Assembly (NCBI RefSeq): GCF_001641335.1
Contig: NZ_LVEM01000001.1
Span: forward strand, 358,709-422,708
From: Bradyrhizobium stylosanthis
GTDB lineage: Bacteria > Pseudomonadota > Alphaproteobacteria > Rhizobiales > Xanthobacteraceae
DNA length: 64,000 nucleotides
Reading direction: 5' to 3'
Part shown: positions 60,592 through 64,000 of the stretch, in pieces
Position numbering within the stretch: position 1 is the stretch's first letter
Layout of the letters: each line of letters begins with the position of its first letter
Program-made: the position numbers and the translations under genes
Notes under the pieces: generated by a model
Database searches by the model: none
Seen by the model: only the letters and a program-made list of their open reading frames with translations
Told to the model about the DNA's origin: nothing

Positions 60592-61410
60592 ATGTCCACG
60601 ATCACGACCAACGACGGTATAAACATCTTCTACAAGGATTGGGGATCAGGTCAGCCGATCGTCTTCAGCCACGGTTGGCCGCTGTCAGCGGACGACTGGG
60701 ATGCCCAGATGATGTTCTTCCTTCATCACGGGTATCGGGTGATCGCCCACGACCGGCGCGGCCATGGCCGGTCCGACCAGCCGAGCACCGGCAACGACAT
60801 GGACCGTTGGGTTGCGGACCTCGCGGCCCTGACTGAACACCTCAACCTGCGCGACGCGATCCACATCGGGCACTCGACAGGTGGCGGTGAGGTGGCTCGC
60901 TATGTCGCTCGCCACCAGGAGCGCGTCGCGAAGGCGGTCCTGGTCGCTTCACTGACGCCGAACATGTACCGGAGCGAGACCAACGCGTCCGGTCAACCGC
61001 CGGAGTGGTTCGCAGCGATCCGAGCAGGCGTGCTGGGCAACCGGTCGGAATTTTACCGTTTCGTCCCTGAGAATCCGTTCTACGGGTACAACCTCGATGG
61101 GGCCAAGCCTTCGGAGGCAATCATTGCGAACTGGTGGCGCCAAGGCATGGCCGGCGGTGCTCTCGCTCACCACGCGACTGTCGCCTCCTGGCTCGAAGAT
61201 TATACTGAAGACCTCAAGAAGATCACCGTGCCGGTGCTGGTGATGCATGGCGAGGCTGATCAAGTCGTCCCGTTCGGAAGCTCCGTGCCGCGTGCAGTCA
61301 ACTTGCTCAAGAACGGGTCGTTGAAGACCTATCCCGGCTACCCCCATGGCATGCTGACCACGCATGCGGATGTCCTCAACCCCGACCTGCTATCATTCAT
61401 CAGGTCTTGA
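60592..61410 (+). CDS. alpha/beta hydrolase, non-heme chloroperoxidase/esterase-like
   Basis: A 272-residue alpha/beta hydrolase. It starts MSTITTNDGINIFYKDWGSG, then PIVFSHGWPLSADDWDAQMM and VIAHDRRGHGRSDQPSTGND. The nucleophile is in AIHIGHSTGGGEVARYVARH (Ser in GHSTGG). The acid is in VMHGEADQVVPF and the His in YPGYPHGMLTTH. This set is characteristic of cofactor-free haloperoxidase/arylesterase-type enzymes, which also hydrolyse esters. The ATG at 60592 gives the family's usual length. It sits between direct repeats A and B, suggesting it arrived separately from its neighbours. Confidence 0.92.
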   Translation: MSTITTNDGINIFYKDWGSGQPIVFSHGWPLSADDWDAQMMFFLHHGYRVIAHDRRGHGRSDQPSTGNDMDRWVADLAALTEHLNLRDAIHIGHSTGGGEVARYVARHQERVAKAVLVASLTPNMYRSETNASGQPPEWFAAIRAGVLGNRSEFYRFVPENPFYGYNLDGAKPSEAIIANWWRQGMAGGALAHHATVASWLEDYTEDLKKITVPVLVMHGEADQVVPFGSSVPRAVNLLKNGSLKTYPGYPHGMLTTHADVLNPDLLSFIRS

Positions 61411-61421
61411 CGGCATCTCTC

Positions 61422-61823
61422 ATGCCGGCGGAATTCACGCTGCCGGACCTGCAGCGCGTCTACGAGATCGTGCTCGATCGCCCGCTCGAGAAGAGCGCCT
61501 TCCGGACGCGTATCCTGTCGGCCGACATGATCGAGCCGGTGGCAAGGATGCGGCGCGGCCGCAACCGTGCGGGCGCAGCTCTATCGCCTGAAGAAGGGCA
61601 AGGAGCCCGTGTATTTCGTGCGGACGTTCAATCCACCGGAGTGATGTCGCGGTGACTGTGTTCGTGACGCATCGTTCGAGGCTCCGGTTCGGCGCGTCAA
61701 TCACGCCTTAAGCGACCGCATGGTCCGTCGCCAATGTCGTTCCTGATCTGGCTCTACTTCAGATCCCGTGGCAAAGCGGCCGTGACTGGACCTGCTACTG
61801 GCTGGCCCCAGTCGTGAATTGAC
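61422..61823 (+). pseudogene. direct repeat, copy B: frameshifted fragment of the NrtR-like gene
   Basis: From 61422 the sequence encodes MPAEFTLPDLQRVYEIVLDR and on to MRRGRNRA, matching the winged-helix part of the NrtR-like protein. A one-base insertion near 61570 then shifts the frame; the last 20 codons continue in another frame and end at the equivalent stop near 61644. The 180-nt flank after the stop is also shared with copy A. It lacks the Nudix half and any start signal, so it should be non-functional. Confidence 0.85.
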
Positions 61824-61953
61824 CCGGAGCGGTCACTTGCCGTCCGAGACAACCTCATGTCTTCGCACGGCCGTTCGTCCGCATCTGACCCGACCTTCGG
61901 CTTATGACCCAACGCGGACTTGGTCCAACCTTCATTTCTCGTAAAGGCGATCT

Positions 61954-62916
61954 CTACTCAATCACTCGATCCGCCATCAGAAGCACTTGTTCCGGGACAG
62001 TCAGCCCCAATGCTTTGGCCGTGCGGAGATTGATCACGAACGCAAACTTCGTTGGCTGCTCAACCGGCAAGTCCGCTGGTTTCGCGCCTTTCAGGATGCG
62101 ATCCACATAGTTGGCCGCAAGTCGAAAGAGGGCCTTGAGGTCTGGCCCATAAGCCATCAACCCGCCGCGGTCTGGGTAAGTGTCGATCTGATATACCGTG
62201 GGCAGCCGATACTTCAGGGCGATTGATGGCAACGCATCGCGCGGCGGATCTGCAAGGACATAAACGACCTCGCAATCCGCCGCTTTCATGTCGATGAACG
62301 CCTTTTCAAGGTCTTCCGGATTCGGCGCAATGAAACGTTGCACCGAAATGCCGACGGCTTCTGCGGCCTTGGTTGCAGTTTGTGCCATAGCCGGGTGCAC
62401 GGGGTTGTTTGAGGTGAGTATGCCGATCTTCTGCACCTTGGGAAACAGCAGGCGAATAATGTCCAGCGTCTTGGCCGTTAGATCGGCGAACATATTGGCT
62501 GTGCCGGTTATGTTGCCACCTGGTCTGGTAAAACTCTTGACGAAGCCTGAGCCGACAGGATCGGTAGCTGGCGACATAACAATCGGAATTGTCGAGGTTG
62601 CTCGTTGTGCTGCTGCGATCGCAGGTGTCGCTTCAGCAATGATAACGTCCGGCTTCAGAGCGATGAGCTCCGAAACTAGATCGGGCAGCAGAGAGTAGTG
62701 ACCTTTCGCCTCCCGCAGATCAATGATGAGGTCGCGTCCTTCTCGGTATCCCATCGACCTGAACGCTTCTCTGAACCATCCGATTATCCGCTCGCCCGAG
62801 CCTGAGGTAACCAACCCGATGCGCCATGGCCGCGATGAATCGGCATTTGCCAGAGCGACGATAGCAATCGAACAAGCGGTCGTAAGCACCGTGCGACGCG
62901 CTACTATTCGACTCAC
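61954..62916 (-). CDS. ABC-type substrate-binding protein (TrpX/YtrF-like, PF04392 type)
   Basis: A 320-residue exported binding protein. The N-terminus (ARRTVLTTACSIAIVALANA) could be a twin-arginine-like or Sec signal. The body shows WRIGLVTSGSGERIIGWFRE, MGYREGRDLIIDLREAKGHY, ELIALKPDVIIAEATPAIAA, IPIVMSPATDPVGSGFVKSF and YPDRGGLMAYGPDLKALFR, as in the large PF04392 family, which is expanded in Bradyrhizobiaceae. Ligands are often aromatic or amino-acid-like. No permease is adjacent. The GTG at 62916 has AGGAGG at ideal spacing and is preferred to the longer upstream frame. Confidence 0.88.
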   Translation of the reverse strand: MSRIVARRTVLTTACSIAIVALANADSSRPWRIGLVTSGSGERIIGWFREAFRSMGYREGRDLIIDLREAKGHYSLLPDLVSELIALKPDVIIAEATPAIAAAQRATSTIPIVMSPATDPVGSGFVKSFTRPGGNITGTANMFADLTAKTLDIIRLLFPKVQKIGILTSNNPVHPAMAQTATKAAEAVGISVQRFIAPNPEDLEKAFIDMKAADCEVVYVLADPPRDALPSIALKYRLPTVYQIDTYPDRGGLMAYGPDLKALFRLAANYVDRILKGAKPADLPVEQPTKFAFVINLRTAKALGLTVPEQVLLMADRVIE

Positions 62917-63299
62917 GATTTCCTCCTGATGTACGGCGATCCAAAGGTTAGCACGATCATTGCGGAGATGGCTCGCTTTGGCGGAGGTGTCTGCAATTGG
63001 CCCTTCGCGCCATTTGGCTGCGCACAGCATTCGGCCGATATTGGTGCACCGCGAACCTCTGCACACCTCCGCCCGGCAGATTTTTGGGCCCAAGGCCCAG
63101 ATAACATCATGTTAGGTTTATCGCATAACAGGGTAATTGTGTTACCCCGGCGATAGCCTATTGTCGCAGTCAATCAGACACCCATCGGCAGTGACCAGCG
63201 CTCGCGGACATCCGCAGAGCGCTAGGAGAGTGCTGTCCAAATTCCCCAAGAAGCCCGCCAACGGGACGTCAGAGAAAAACGCAGTGGAGGAATTTTCAG
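62917..63299. other. intergenic region between divergent binding-protein and MFS genes
   Basis: A 383-nt gap with no credible gene. It contains GGGCCCAAGGCCC, a short GC-rich inverted sequence near 63090, and an AT-richer part (about 63105-63145) with TTAGGTTTATCGCATAAC, a likely promoter area for the MFS gene. No operator could be assigned. Confidence 0.45.
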
Positions 63300-64000
63300 A
63301 TGACCGCGACCCATCAGATGAGTCAGTCCCGGAAGGCTGCCGCCAGCGGCTGGATCGGTTCGGCTCTCGAATATTATGACTTCTTCATCTACGCGACTGC
63401 CGCCTCGCTGATCTTCCCGCAAATCTTCTTTCCGTCCGAAAACCCCACCGTCGCGATCGTCGCATCGCTGGCGACCTATGGCGTCGGTTATGTGGCGCGT
63501 CCCATCGGCGCCTTCGTGCTCGGGCATTGGGGCGACACCCACGGCCGTAAGACCGTTCTCATCGTCTGCATGTTTCTGATGGGCATTTCGACCATGGCGG
63601 TGGGCCTGCTGCCGACCTATCATCAGGTCGGCATCCTCGCGCCGATCCTCCTCGTCATCCTGCGCCTCGTGCAGGGATTTGCCGTTGCCGGTGAAATCTC
63701 CGGCGCGAGCTCGATGATCCTGGAGCATGCGCCGTTCGGCCGGCGCGGCTTCTACGCGAGCTTTGCACTCCAGGGTGTGCAGGCCGGACAAATTCTGGCA
63801 GCCGCGGTCTTTCTGCCGCTGGCGGCCTACATGCCGACCGAGGCCTTCAACAGCTGGGGCTGGCGCATCCCCTTCCTGCTCAGCTTCTTCGTCATCGTCG
63901 CCGGCTACATCATACGCCGCGAGGTCGACGAGACTCCGGCCTTCGCCCGCGAGGGCGAGCGGGGCGAGACGCCGCGGGCGCCGATCGTCCAGGCCATCAA
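63300..64000 (+). CDS. MFS transporter, metabolite:H+ symporter family (runs off right edge)
   Basis: The first 233 codons of a major-facilitator transporter. It begins MTATHQMSQSRKAAASGWIG, then SALEYYDFFIYATAASLIFP. The loop GAFVLGHWGDTHGRKTVLIV is the family signature between helices 2 and 3, and LRLVQGFAVAGEISGASSMI and LEHAPFGRRGFYASF belong to the MHS (ProP/KgtP-like) branch. Such proteins import organic acids or osmolytes with protons. The ATG has GGAGG upstream at good spacing. The remaining half lies beyond the window. Confidence 0.93.
   Translation, partial: MTATHQMSQSRKAAASGWIGSALEYYDFFIYATAASLIFPQIFFPSENPTVAIVASLATYGVGYVARPIGAFVLGHWGDTHGRKTVLIVCMFLMGISTMAVGLLPTYHQVGILAPILLVILRLVQGFAVAGEISGASSMILEHAPFGRRGFYASFALQGVQAGQILAAAVFLPLAAYMPTEAFNSWGWRIPFLLSFFVIVAGYIIRREVDETPAFAREGERGETPRAPIVQAI

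Noticed and set aside
1..64000. CRISPR array or insertion sequence
   Set aside because: No regularly spaced short repeats and no transposase-like gene with terminal inverted repeats were seen; the longer repeats are coding or duplication-related.

Overview
The window reads as a chromosomal segment of a high-GC alphaproteobacterium, most likely Bradyrhizobium or a close relative. Supporting signs are uniformly GC-rich codon use, small Bradyrhizobiaceae-type proteins, a rhizobial-type promoter, an ExoF-like exopolysaccharide exporter, and an amino acid:[carrier protein] ligase whose presumed zinc ligands fall at C131, E176 and C279, the positions I recall for a Bradyrhizobium enzyme. The organism assignment is inference; no rRNA is present.

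Layout. (1) 1-10.25 kb: 5' part of a UvrD-type helicase; a tight three-gene minus-strand operon (CHAT caspase-like protease, Lys/Ala-tailed protein, LCAT-like lipase); a TMEM175-type membrane protein; a YCII protein; small genes; a periplasmic binding protein; a hybrid histidine kinase; and an independent transcription unit with a 14-codon ORF behind a Shine-Dalgarno fully complementary to the 16S rRNA 3' end. (2) A tRNA-Gly(TCC) at 10255. (3) 10.3-54.8 kb: accessory genes, ending at a 35/37-identical copy of the tRNA-Gly 3' end at 54762. These two repeats bracket a 44.5-kb putative island with no recognisable integrase. It holds a cupin, an exported-protein operon (DsrE, TAXI binding protein, coiled-coil protein), a large exopolysaccharide locus (ExoF-like exporter, methyltransferase, flippase, five glycosyltransferases or transferase-like proteins, GT-C-like membrane protein, FAD oxidoreductase, ATP-grasp ligase, GH5, GalE), a secreted GH16 glucanase with its type I exporter, two LuxR-type regulators with degenerate receivers, and a divergent carrier-protein pathway. 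(4) 54.9-64 kb: gmd-fcl for GDP-L-fucose, an SPFH/NAD-kinase-like operon divergent from an NrtR-like Nudix regulator across a tandem operator, a 0.4-kb direct duplication flanking an alpha/beta hydrolase, an ABC-type binding protein, and the start of an MFS transporter.

How genes work together. The 16-41.7 kb block looks like one surface-polysaccharide programme: synthesis, flipping, export, decoration, and trimming by GH5 and secreted GH16 enzymes, with the GH16 protein probably leaving through the adjacent type I exporter. The most interesting candidate for an undescribed system is 44.1-53.8 kb. There, two acyl carrier proteins, two acyl-adenylating enzymes, an acyl-CoA dehydrogenase-like flavoprotein, an aminoacyl:carrier-protein ligase, a MetY-like PLP enzyme, an atypical MetA-like acyltransferase and an acyltransferase-like protein form two divergent operons. 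The enzyme families suggest a tailored, homoserine-derived, carrier-bound amino-acid product. The second candidate is the CHAT-protease/lipase operon, which has the form of a proteolytically triggered conflict or cell-death module.
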